NCBI GenBank assembly: GCA_003543115.1
Contig: DPJH01000036.1
Span: 92,292-105,502 of the forward strand
DNA from: Candidatus Moraniibacteriota bacterium
GTDB lineage: Bacteria > Patescibacteriota > Minisyncoccia > Moranbacterales > UBA2206
Direction of reading: 5' to 3'
Length of the DNA: 13,211 bases
Position numbers and translations under genes: made by a program. Numbering within the stretch: the first letter of the stretch is position 1; each line of letters begins with the position of its first letter. This document shows positions 1 to 6,501 of this stretch, piece by piece. The notes under the pieces were generated by a model. The model worked only from the letters and a program-made list of their open reading frames with translations. It was not told where the DNA came from and did not search any database.

Positions 1-269
1 GGACGGCATTTGGCTACATTGGCGATATAAACATCCTCTCTTTTTAGTTTTATGCTGGCTAACATTTCATCAAGGAACTTTCCGGCTGCTCCTACAAAAG
101 GAACTCCCAACTCGTCTTCTTTTTTGCCCGGAGCTTCGCCAATAAACATTATTTCAGCCTCTGCGCTTCCAGCCCCTGGAACAACTCGATTGCAACCGGG
201 GCGCAAGGCACACTTTGAGCAAGCGTACATTTCTTTATTGAGTTGTTCTAATTGAGATGTTTTGGACAT
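1..269 (-). CDS. Family-4 uracil-DNA glycosylase, N-terminal part (runs off the left edge)
   Basis: The reading frame starts at ATG 269-267 and is still open at base 1, giving 89 residues. The visible part carries hallmarks of type-4 (Fe-S) uracil-DNA glycosylases: C17-x2-C20 near the N-terminus and C88 as a further likely cluster ligand, the motif GEAPG at 44-48 (uracil-pocket motif A), then GVPFVGAAGKFLD at 55-67 and the NVAKCRP segment at the edge. These enzymes remove uracil from DNA (deaminated cytosine) to leave an abasic site, which endonuclease IV, encoded two genes upstream in the same direction, can cut. No Shine-Dalgarno precedes the ATG. The family is usually about 190-210 aa, so more than half is missing here because of the window edge; the catalytic C-terminal motif cannot be checked. 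A few relatives act mainly on other substrates, so substrate range is inferred. Confidence 0.9.
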   Translation of the reverse strand, partial: MSKTSQLEQLNKEMYACSKCALRPGCNRVVPGAGSAEAEIMFIGEAPGKKEDELGVPFVGAAGKFLDEMLASIKLKREDVYIANVAKCR

Positions 270-315
270 ATATTAGAGAATAAGACTTATAAGACTAATC
301 GCTATGGATAATTTT

Positions 316-849
316 TCATTCTAAATTGTGAATTCTGATGAGCTCGAATTGGTCATTTTCAGTGTTCCAAACGGCGAAAGTGGGTGGATAAATTTCTCCA
401 GCTACATTTCCAGGATTGAGTATTTTGCATTGTCTTCCTGAAGCTTTGGCGGAGGAATGTAATGCAATCACTTCCTCCCAGGGTTTGTGAGTATGTCCAT
501 AGAACACAAAATCATACTTTCCGGTCCCGCATAACTCTTTAGCTTCTTCCGGATAATGGATAAAGGCGATTTTTTTCCCATTAATTTCTGTTTCACCAAA
601 ATTTCTAAATAATTTGGTATTTTTGTATTTTTCTACGAATTTAAAATTTCGAAGATGCTCATTGTCCATATTGCCGAAGGTGTAGAAAATTTCTCCAGAA
701 AAATTATCATTCAAAAAATCTAATGTTTCTTGAGAAGCTAGGTCTCCACAGCAAACGATATTTTTTATTTTTTGTGTATGGCAATAATCCAAAACTTTTT
801 TTAGGTTGACTTCATTGTTGTGAATGTCGGATATTATAGCTACTAGCAT
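316..849 (-). CDS. Calcineurin-like metallophosphoesterase, MJ0936/YfcE type
   Basis: A 177-residue protein with the metal-binding motifs of the small calcineurin-like phosphoesterases in order: D8-x-H10 (SDIHNN), G35-D36, G59-N60 (GNMDNE), H98 in an FIHYP segment, and G118-H119-T120-H121, followed by NPGN at 145-148. These residues would bind two divalent metals for phosphodiester or phosphomonoester hydrolysis; the physiological substrate of this branch is not known. Length matches the YfcE/MJ0936 group (about 160-190 aa) and no extra domains are seen, so it is probably cytoplasmic. The gene lies 24 bp downstream of the endonuclease IV gene and 46 bp upstream of the uracil-DNA glycosylase, so co-transcription is likely. 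It ends in TGA, the only TGA stop among the complete genes of this window. No Shine-Dalgarno is visible. Confidence 0.88.
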   Translation of the reverse strand: MLVAIISDIHNNEVNLKKVLDYCHTQKIKNIVCCGDLASQETLDFLNDNFSGEIFYTFGNMDNEHLRNFKFVEKYKNTKLFRNFGETEINGKKIAFIHYPEEAKELCGTGKYDFVFYGHTHKPWEEVIALHSSAKASGRQCKILNPGNVAGEIYPPTFAVWNTENDQFELIRIHNLE

Positions 850-873
850 AAATTTTCAATTTTTAACTAAAAA

Positions 874-1698
874 TTATTTGTTCCTCATTTTCTTCAAAAG
901 TTTAATATCTTTCATTACATTATCATGTTCAGTTTCCAGTATCATGTCAATCTCGTTTTCTTCAGCAAATGCAACGATTTTTTCAAAAGCCTCCAATCCA
1001 ATCAATCCCTCCCCGATGTGGGCATGTCTATCTTTATTAGAGCCGCATTCGGCAAGGCTGTCATTAGCATGAATGAGTTTGATATTTTTTATTCCAATTT
1101 CTTTATCTATCTTTTTTATGGTTTTATCGAAGTCTCTCCAGTCATAACCGGAAGCAAAGCTATGCTGGGTATCTAAACAAATTCCAGCAACAGAGGGGCT
1201 TTTTATCCCTTTTATTATATATGCCAATTCTTTCAAGTCGTCTCCGATTATCGCTCCTGCTCCAGCGCTGTTTTCTAAAAGCAATTGAGCGGATCCTTTA
1301 TAATCTTCCAGGGCTTTAGCCAGCATTTCGACGGCTTTAACTTGACCCTCTTTTTCACCCAGGTCTTTAGCTGAGCCAATGTGAGTCATGACATACTTAG
1401 CTCCGATAAGGCTGGCGCGTTCCAGCTCATCTCGCACTACTGACACTGATCCATAACGGATTCTGTTGTTGGCGGAAGCAAAATTTATATAGAAAGGAGT
1501 GTGGATATAGGTGTTTTGTATTTTATGTTCGGCATTTTGTATCTTGAATTTTTCACAAATTTCCGGAGTAAGAACAGGTGCCGGACCTCCCTGAGGAGAG
1601 CGGGTAAAAATCTGCATCACTTCGCAGCCAAAATCAGCGGCTCTTTGGGGAGCGTTTTGAATTCCGCCGGCAATTGAAACATGACAACCGATGTTCAT
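874..1698 (-). CDS. nfo: Endonuclease IV (AP endonuclease)
   Basis: A 274-residue protein of normal length for endonuclease IV, a TIM-barrel enzyme that cuts DNA 5' of abasic sites using three zinc ions. All nine expected zinc ligands can be placed by comparison with the E. coli enzyme: H66, H106, E142, D176, H179, H210, D223, H225 and E255, within segments YIHTPFYINFAS, THIGS, LLLENSAGAG, CLDTQHSFASGYD, HANDS, DRHAHIGEG and LETE. The N-terminal GCHVS replaces the more common GAHVS. It is the natural next step after uracil removal by the glycosylase two genes downstream. The start ATG at 1698 is preceded by an extended -10 element but no Shine-Dalgarno. The 64-bp gap to the DHH gene suggests it may begin its own transcript. 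Confidence 0.96.
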   Translation of the reverse strand: MNIGCHVSIAGGIQNAPQRAADFGCEVMQIFTRSPQGGPAPVLTPEICEKFKIQNAEHKIQNTYIHTPFYINFASANNRIRYGSVSVVRDELERASLIGAKYVMTHIGSAKDLGEKEGQVKAVEMLAKALEDYKGSAQLLLENSAGAGAIIGDDLKELAYIIKGIKSPSVAGICLDTQHSFASGYDWRDFDKTIKKIDKEIGIKNIKLIHANDSLAECGSNKDRHAHIGEGLIGLEAFEKIVAFAEENEIDMILETEHDNVMKDIKLLKKMRNK

Positions 1699-1725
1699 CG
1701 AATATGTATAAGGTATTATGTTTAA

Positions 1726-1734
1726 AGTATATCA
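1726..1734 (-). promoter_or_regulatory. Candidate extended -10 promoter of nfo
   Basis: On the minus strand TGA-TATACT fits an extended -10 (TGn plus TATAAT-like hexamer), 27 nt before the nfo ATG. The -35 position (1754-1749, TGTATA) is poor, which is tolerated when the extended element is present. A second TATAAT lies at 1752-1747. Confidence 0.4.
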
Positions 1735-1762
1735 GATACTTCATACATTATACAGGATACAT

Positions 1763-2737
1763 TTAAACGATCTCCCATCCATTTTCTGTTTCCACTATCT
1801 TGCCCCTAATTTCGAAGCCGGATGCGAGCTTGTGACCACCACCGCCGAATTGGGCGGCGATTTTAGAAACATCCACTCCTTTATATTCTTCGCTTCTAAG
1901 ACTGCCTTTGATAATTCCGCCTTCTCTTTCGGATAGCACAAGAGCGAATTTTGTTCCGGGAACAGTATTGAGGATGCCGGAAACTTGAGCAATGTCTTCT
2001 GTTCCGGCGTTGCATTCAGACAGATCTTTTTGCGTAAGAACAGAAGCTATCATTCCATTAGATGGATTTATCTTGGCTTTTTCAAAAGCTTTTCCCCAAA
2101 GCTTGAGAGTAGAAATGTTTTTATTAGAGAATGATTGGTGCACGATTTTTGACAGAGGCGCACCTTTTTTCATTAAGGAAGATGCAATCTCCATGACTTT
2201 AGGGGTGGTGTTGGAATGTTGGAAAGATCCTGTGTCTGCCAGGATGCCCATTAGAATGGCAGTTGCTATTTTGCGATTGATGGGAATCTTGTTGAATATG
2301 AAAAAATCATAAACGATTTCACACACAGAAGAATATGCAGCATCAATAATATTTATGTCTCCACGAAGGGTTATGTCGGGATGATGATCAAGGATGGCTA
2401 TGACCTGATTTTCCTTCAGTGATCCGCTAATCTTATTAAAGCCTCTTTCAACGCTATCAGCGGCAATAATTAGATTATAGCTATCCAATTTAAGCTCATC
2501 AGGAGCAATAAATTTTTCTTGGGAGAACAAATTAAGGTAAGGGGGGATCTGATCGAAACAAGCAATATCCACATTTTTTTCGAGAGACTGGATATATTCT
2601 TTGAGGGCTAGCACTGATCCAGCAGTGTCTCCATCAGGCCGGGAATGAGCAAAAAGAAGAATGTTTTTTGATTCTTTGATTACAAAATTAAGAGTATTAA
2701 ATTCTTGCTTAAATTTAGACAATTCAGTAACTGGCAT
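1763..2737 (-). CDS. DHH/DHHA1 phosphoesterase, NrnA-like (oligoribonuclease / pAp phosphatase)
   Basis: A protein of 324 residues from ATG 2737; an in-frame TTG immediately before it (2740) could add one residue, and I prefer the ATG. Counted from the TTG, motif I is HSRPDGDTAGS (32-42), motif II has D95 (AADSVERG), the DHH triad is 118-120 (ILDHHPD), motif IV is D168-TGSF, and the C-terminal DHHA1 substrate-binding motif is GGGGHKLASG at 299-308. This full set is typical of NrnA-like enzymes that degrade RNA dinucleotides and short oligonucleotides and often dephosphorylate pAp. Length is normal (310-340 aa). It follows rbfA by 37 bp in the infB-rbfA operon, an arrangement known from Firmicutes and other bacteria (infB-rbfA-nrnA, often then truB). 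Here truB does not follow. The exact substrate (nanoRNA, pAp or cyclic-dinucleotide product) is inferred. Confidence 0.92.
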   Translation of the reverse strand: MPVTELSKFKQEFNTLNFVIKESKNILLFAHSRPDGDTAGSVLALKEYIQSLEKNVDIACFDQIPPYLNLFSQEKFIAPDELKLDSYNLIIAADSVERGFNKISGSLKENQVIAILDHHPDITLRGDINIIDAAYSSVCEIVYDFFIFNKIPINRKIATAILMGILADTGSFQHSNTTPKVMEIASSLMKKGAPLSKIVHQSFSNKNISTLKLWGKAFEKAKINPSNGMIASVLTQKDLSECNAGTEDIAQVSGILNTVPGTKFALVLSEREGGIIKGSLRSEEYKGVDVSKIAAQFGGGGHKLASGFEIRGKIVETENGWEIV

Positions 2738-2774
2738 CAATAAACCAGTAAGAATTTTTAATTACTCTTAAATT

Positions 2775-3113
2775 TTACTGATTGCTGATATCCTTAAGAA
2801 GTTTTTCAATTTCGTCTGCCTTAGATTCTGTCATGTCGGTGATAAATTGAATTCTTGGCAGAGGTCGCATGTGGAGCTTTTTATTAAGAGCGCCTTGTAT
2901 GCGATAGAGTTCTTTCGCAAGGGTTTTTTCAACATAATCAATGTCTTTTTCCGGAAAAATACTTACGAATATACGAGTATAGCGAAGATCGGGAGTTGTG
3001 TCAACTTTCGATATAGTTACAAAAACTCCTCCTTTTAGAGAGATATTTCTGAGGATAATTTCATTTACGTGATTTTTTATGAGTTCGTTTATTTTTAGAA
3101 TTCTATCCGACAT
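2775..3113 (-). CDS. rbfA: Ribosome-binding factor A
   Basis: A 112-residue protein from ATG 3113; an in-frame TTG at 3125 would add four residues (MIHA), but the family normally starts close to the R-I-L-K-I-N-E helix, so the ATG is preferred. RbfA is a single KH-like domain protein that binds the 30S subunit and assists late 16S rRNA 5'-end maturation. Recognisable segments are DRILKINELIKNHVNEII at the N-terminus, VDTTPDLRYTRIFVSIFP in the middle (the family's V-x-x-S-P-D-L-x-x-A-x-V-Y-V-S pattern), and LHMRPLPRIQFITD near the C-terminus. It sits 36 bp after infB and 37 bp before the DHH phosphoesterase, a classical ribosome-biogenesis and translation operon. No Shine-Dalgarno is seen. Confidence 0.93.
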   Translation of the reverse strand: MSDRILKINELIKNHVNEIILRNISLKGGVFVTISKVDTTPDLRYTRIFVSIFPEKDIDYVEKTLAKELYRIQGALNKKLHMRPLPRIQFITDMTESKADEIEKLLKDISNQ

Positions 3114-3149
3114 AGCATGAATCAATTTTTATTGTTAAAATAGTGATAA

Positions 3150-4931
3150 TTATAAGGTTTTTTTCTTGATTTCTTCATTAAAGAAGAGAAGCGCATCATC
3201 TTCTTTTATTTTTGTTTCTCCATCAAAAGTTATGCCGCATTCATTATTGGCAACAACCTCATCAACATCAACCTTATTTTGCTGAAGATTTTGCAATCTG
3301 CCTTTTCCTATGATCACATCATTTCTCATCACTTCAATTAAGCATCCTTTGACCACTTTTCCGGAAGTCACCCTGCCTCCGATAATCATATCCTTTTTCC
3401 CTGTTTTGAATAGAGCAAGAACTTTCATTTTTCCAAGATCGGTTCTTTCTATGGTGGGCGGCAGCATGGATACTAATCTGTTTTTTATATCATCAACAAG
3501 TTCATAGATTATTTTGTAGTTTTTAATTTCAATTTTATTGGTTTCCGCCATCCTTTTAGAGACAGGAGTGGCTTCAGTATTAAAACCGAATATTACAGAA
3601 CTGGAGTTTTGAGCCATGCGCACATCAGATTCAGTGATGCTTCCCACACCAATAGAAATGTAGTTTACTGCTACCTCGTCTGATTTTATTTCAGAAAGAA
3701 TTTGCTGGATGGCCTCGAGAGAGCCTTGAACATCTGATTTTAAAATAATATTCAACTTCTGTATTTTTTCATCAGCGATTGTCCTGTATATTTTTTGAGC
3801 TGTCACTTCTCCGAATTTTGCATTTTGAACTTTTTCCAGGAGTCTGGAAGATTCTGACTTAGTTATGGATTTTCTGTCTACAACTTGCAAGATATCGTTA
3901 GTGTTTGAGGTAGTATTTAGACCAATAAGACTGATCGGAGTTGAAGGACCAGCCTCATTCATTCTTTTTCCTGAAAAATCTTCAATCCTTCTCACTCTTC
4001 CATAGGCTGATCCGGCTATGATATCCTGACCTTCCTTAAGAGTTCCAGTTTTTATAAGAATAGTGGCTACTGGCCCTTTTTGAGGATCAAGATAAGATTC
4101 TAGAACAACGCCCAGTGCATCTCTTTTATAGTCAGCCTTAAAATCTTCTACCTCTGAGAGAAGCAATATATTATCGAGCAGGCCATCAACTCCGATGTTT
4201 TGTTTAGCGCTCACTTCTGAACATAGGATTTGTCCTCCCCAGCCTTCAACAAGAATGCCATTTTCTGCTAATTCTTGTTTTACTCTTTGGATGTTCGCCT
4301 CTGGCTTGTCTACCTTGTTTATAGCAACAATAGTCGGTATTTTTTTGGCTATTAGATATTCAATGACTTCTCTGGTTTGCGGTCGCACACCATCATCAGC
4401 CGCTACAACAAGAACGGCAATATCTGCGATGGAAACGCCTCTTTCTCGCATAGCACTGAAAGCTTCATGGCCAGGAGTGTCGATGAATGTTATTAAATTG
4501 CCTTTCTTTTTTGTTTGATAGGCGCTAATATGTTGAGTTATGCCCCCTGATTCTTTGGCGGCTACTCCTGATTTTCTGATTGTATCCAGAAGGGTGGTTT
4601 TTCCATGATCTACATGGCCTAAGATAGTGACGATAGGGGGCCTTTTTTGCAAGTTCTCTCCTAAGGCAACTTCTTTTTTAATTTGTTCTATCATTTTTTC
4701 AAGAGTCATGGCTTCTCCTGATTCTACGACCTCCTCTTCGGATTCATAGCCAAGATCTTGGGCGATAATAGAGGCTGTTTCAAAGTCAATCTTTTCATTT
4801 ATCGTAGCCAAAATACCGTTTTTCATAAGTTCTGTAATGACAGTTCCGATAGGCAAATTTAAAATTTCACTAAATTTTTTTACAGTGATGGTAGAGGGAA
4901 TAACAATAGATTTTTTTTTATTATCAATCAT
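3150..4931 (-). CDS. infB: Translation initiation factor IF-2 (short form)
   Basis: A 593-residue GTPase that places initiator fMet-tRNA on the 30S subunit and promotes subunit joining. The N-terminus has one IF2_N-type helical module (about 12-63). The G domain follows with G1 GHVDHGKT (105-112), G3 DTPGH (151-155), G4 NKVD (205-208) and G5 SAK (241-243), then the domain II beta-barrel, the IF-2 linker domain and a C-terminal fMet-tRNA-binding barrel. The protein lacks the long, variable N-terminal extension found in many bacteria (E. coli IF-2 is about 890 aa), as is common in reduced genomes. Its ATG directly abuts the TAA of the DUF4446 gene (TAA-ATG), so translational coupling is likely, all the more because there is no Shine-Dalgarno. 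Confidence 0.98.
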   Translation of the reverse strand: MIDNKKKSIVIPSTITVKKFSEILNLPIGTVITELMKNGILATINEKIDFETASIIAQDLGYESEEEVVESGEAMTLEKMIEQIKKEVALGENLQKRPPIVTILGHVDHGKTTLLDTIRKSGVAAKESGGITQHISAYQTKKKGNLITFIDTPGHEAFSAMRERGVSIADIAVLVVAADDGVRPQTREVIEYLIAKKIPTIVAINKVDKPEANIQRVKQELAENGILVEGWGGQILCSEVSAKQNIGVDGLLDNILLLSEVEDFKADYKRDALGVVLESYLDPQKGPVATILIKTGTLKEGQDIIAGSAYGRVRRIEDFSGKRMNEAGPSTPISLIGLNTTSNTNDILQVVDRKSITKSESSRLLEKVQNAKFGEVTAQKIYRTIADEKIQKLNIILKSDVQGSLEAIQQILSEIKSDEVAVNYISIGVGSITESDVRMAQNSSSVIFGFNTEATPVSKRMAETNKIEIKNYKIIYELVDDIKNRLVSMLPPTIERTDLGKMKVLALFKTGKKDMIIGGRVTSGKVVKGCLIEVMRNDVIIGKGRLQNLQQNKVDVDEVVANNECGITFDGETKIKEDDALLFFNEEIKKKTL

Positions 4932-5450
4932 TTAATTTATTTTTTTAGAGTCATTTGAATTAGCTAATTTTATTACTTCTTTTTCCTCTTCTGTAAGAGG
5001 ATGTTTTTCTGAAGCACCGTTTATGATGGCTTTGGTGTATATTCTTGTTCCTTCACGAGTATATAAAGATGAAATTACCAGACCATTATTTTTTCCATTC
5101 AAAAGCGCTAGGGAAAAACTTTGATTTCCGCCAACTTCTTTGAAGGGGTTGAATCTTAGCATGGCAAATTTATGAAAGCCCTTATGCGCGAGAGTGTTTA
5201 TTTGGTTGGAAATATTATAAAGCTCCTGAATATCTTTATCGAGTGTTTTTATAATTCTCGAATGGTCTATTATTATATCTTCAATATTTTTTACGCTGTT
5301 TCCGTTAAAAAAATCGAAACTTCTTTGTTTAATTTTTTTTAATTCTTTGTGGAGCAGAATAGTCCAAAAAAAAGTAAAAAAAATGAAAATGGCCAAGACA
5401 GCGATGACTATAAGTAATTGTTGAGCGCTTAGATTGGATAGTATTAGCAT
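4932..5450 (-). CDS. DUF4446 membrane-anchored protein
   Basis: A 172-residue protein with one N-terminal transmembrane helix (about 11-33) followed by a basic stretch (K35-K41), a helical, probably coiled segment (50-90), and a compact conserved region with R99-F-N-P-F103 and GGNQSFS (107-113), continuing through an NG-LVISSLYTREGTRIY-like stretch and an E-rich end. This pattern matches the DUF4446 family, which has no known function and occurs in Firmicutes and Patescibacteria. By the positive-inside rule the conserved domain should be cytoplasmic. It is the first gene of the infB operon and its stop codon abuts the infB start. There is no Shine-Dalgarno, and the candidate promoter leaves only a very short leader. 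The family assignment is by recognition of the conserved segment, not by search. Confidence 0.8.
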   Translation of the reverse strand: MLILSNLSAQQLLIVIAVLAIFIFFTFFWTILLHKELKKIKQRSFDFFNGNSVKNIEDIIIDHSRIIKTLDKDIQELYNISNQINTLAHKGFHKFAMLRFNPFKEVGGNQSFSLALLNGKNNGLVISSLYTREGTRIYTKAIINGASEKHPLTEEEKEVIKLANSNDSKKIN

Positions 5451-5463
5451 AAAGAGAAGTAAA

Positions 5464-5491
5464 ATTATCCCAAAAACAAGTTTCTATTCAA
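5464..5491 (-). promoter_or_regulatory. Candidate promoter of the DUF4446-infB-rbfA-DHH operon
   Basis: On the minus strand TTGAAT (5491-5486), a 16-bp spacer and GATAAT (5469-5464) resemble a sigma70-type promoter. The -10 ends 13 bp before the DUF4446 ATG, so transcription would start only a few bases upstream of the start codon, giving a very short leader with no room for a Shine-Dalgarno. Confidence 0.45.
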
Positions 5492-5534
5492 AACTTATTA
5501 AGAAATTAGATGATATTTTATGATTTTTATATAA

Positions 5535-5560
5535 ACAGCTTTGAAATAAATGAAGCTGTC
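5535..5560 (-). terminator. Candidate weak terminator hairpin downstream of the tRNA
   Basis: A 7-bp inverted repeat (ACAGCTT / AAGCTGT, 11-nt loop) becomes 8 bp with a G-U pair only in the minus-strand RNA, and is followed there by a short U-rich run (UUUAUAU). It could end the tRNA transcript and insulate it from the infB operon promoter just beyond. The U-tract is weak. Confidence 0.35.
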
Positions 5561-5660
5561 TTTACTTAAGGCTAGCATTTATAGGCTTTAATGTAAAGGA
5601 AAAATAATTTAAAAAAGGTGTTAATTCTAAGCTTGACGTGACTCGCAGCCTGAGGGCGGA

Positions 5661-5686
5661 GCCACGTCGCTCACGAGCGACGTGGC
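5661..5686 (-). repeat. Perfect GC-rich hairpin overlapping the tRNA 3' end
   Basis: An 11-bp perfect inverted repeat (5661-5671 with 5676-5686, 4-nt loop CACG) in an otherwise AT-rich intergenic region. One arm is the discriminator G and CCA end of tRNA-Ser plus the first seven trailer bases. The heptamer ggcggag occurs on both sides (5655-5661 and 5684-5690). It is not followed by a T-run, so it is not an ordinary terminator. Confidence 0.8.
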
Positions 5687-5772
5687 GGAGGGTACAAGAT
5701 TTGAACTTGTGATCCCGTTTCGGGGAAACCGCATTTCGAGTGCGGCGCATTCAACCGCTCTGCCAACCCTCC
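5683..5772 (-). tRNA. tRNA-Ser, anticodon CGA
   Basis: A 90-nt class II tRNA on the minus strand. The acceptor stem pairs GGAGGGT with ACCCTCC, the discriminator is G (5686) and CCA is encoded (5685-5683). The D stem is the short GCA/TGC type of tRNA-Ser, the anticodon stem is CCGCA/TGCGG with loop CTCGAAA (5740-5734), giving anticodon CGA (5738-5736) for UCG codons. A long variable arm with a CCCG/CGGG stem follows, and the T arm is ACAAG-TTCAAAT-CTTGT. The long variable arm and G discriminator support serine. The trailer forms a hairpin that would pair with the CCA end in the precursor (see the repeat feature). The apparent reading frame across 5562-5750 is a shadow of this gene. Confidence 0.96.
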
Positions 5773-5794
5773 TTGATTTTTGGTTTGTAAATAT

Positions 5795-5823
5795 AATTTA
5801 CACCAATTAAGTTTTATTATCAA
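5795..5823 (-). promoter_or_regulatory. Candidate tRNA-Ser promoter
   Basis: On the minus strand TTGATA (5823-5818), a 17-bp spacer and TAAATT (5800-5795) fit a sigma70-type promoter. The predicted start would be about 16 bases before the mature tRNA 5' end at 5772. Confidence 0.5.
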
Positions 5824-5833
5824 CAAATCAGAT

Positions 5834-5862
5834 TTGTCCAAACATCAAATTTATTGTAGAAT
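5834..5862 (+). promoter_or_regulatory. Candidate promoter of the methyltransferase / solute-binding protein / pilin operon
   Basis: TTGTCC (5834-5839), a 17-bp spacer and TAGAAT (5857-5862) make a good sigma70-type promoter, about 29 bp before the methyltransferase ATG. It overlaps in space with the divergently oriented tRNA promoter, so the two could influence each other. Confidence 0.55.
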
Positions 5863-5891
5863 AAAATTATAAAATAGCATGATATATAAAC

Positions 5892-6476
5892 ATGTCAGAA
5901 AATATGGATTATAATGAACAAGATGGTCAGAAAAACCAATCATATGACATAAAGTTCATTAATCCGGTTTTGATTATAAATGCAATTGGAATAGAAGAGG
6001 GTTCAATAGTAGCTGATTTTGGATGTGGCAGCGGTTATTTTTCTTTGCCGATTGCGAAAAAAATTGGAGAAAACGGAGTGTTGTATGCTTTGGACATACT
6101 TCCGCAGAGCATAGAGATGATAAATGGCTACGCCAAAACTATGGGGCTAACCAATATAATAACCAAGAGAGTGAATCTGGAAAAAAACAATGGATCAACG
6201 CTGAATGAGGGAAGTTGCGATTGGGTGATAATGAAGGACATGCTTTTTCAAAATAAATTAAAAGGAAATATTATTAAAGAAGCGGCTAGAGTTTTAAGAG
6301 AGGGAGGAAAAATTCTTATTATAGAATGGGATACTAAAGATTCTTCCATTGGCCCTAATTGTAGCGTGAGAATCCCAAAAGAATCTTTGATGGAGATAAT
6401 ACAGGAATCTGGAATGAGCATTTTGAATGAGATTCCGGTAAGCAACTTCCATTACGGATTGGTTTTGGTTAAGTAA
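5892..6476 (+). CDS. Class I SAM-dependent methyltransferase
   Basis: A 194-residue Rossmann-fold methyltransferase. The SAM-binding motif I is VADFGCGSG at 40-48, the acidic residue ending strand 2 is D68 (YALDI), and the later segment AARVLREGGKILIIEW matches the strand-5 region of the UbiE/COQ5-like (Methyltransf_11/31) group. Motif quality suggests an active enzyme; the substrate cannot be read from the sequence. There is no signal peptide, so it is cytoplasmic. Its start ATG at 5892 (a second in-frame ATG lies at 5904) has no Shine-Dalgarno but sits a normal distance from a good promoter. It is the first gene of the plus-strand series and precedes the solute-binding lipoprotein by 25 bp, so the two are probably co-transcribed. 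Whether it acts on the surface system downstream is unknown. Confidence 0.88.
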   Translation: MSENMDYNEQDGQKNQSYDIKFINPVLIINAIGIEEGSIVADFGCGSGYFSLPIAKKIGENGVLYALDILPQSIEMINGYAKTMGLTNIITKRVNLEKNNGSTLNEGSCDWVIMKDMLFQNKLKGNIIKEAARVLREGGKILIIEWDTKDSSIGPNCSVRIPKESLMEIIQESGMSILNEIPVSNFHYGLVLVK

Positions 6477-6501
6477 GTTTTATACAAATATAAATATAAG
6501 C

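Noticed and set aside
316..318. Recoding of TGA as an amino acid (as in Gracilibacteria and Absconditabacteria)
   Set aside because: TGA ends the phosphoesterase at a normal length, and no gene here contains an in-frame TGA needed for a conserved residue.
5562..5750. 62-residue minus-strand open frame across the tRNA
   Set aside because: It overlaps a complete tRNA-Ser and its trailer hairpin and matches nothing else.
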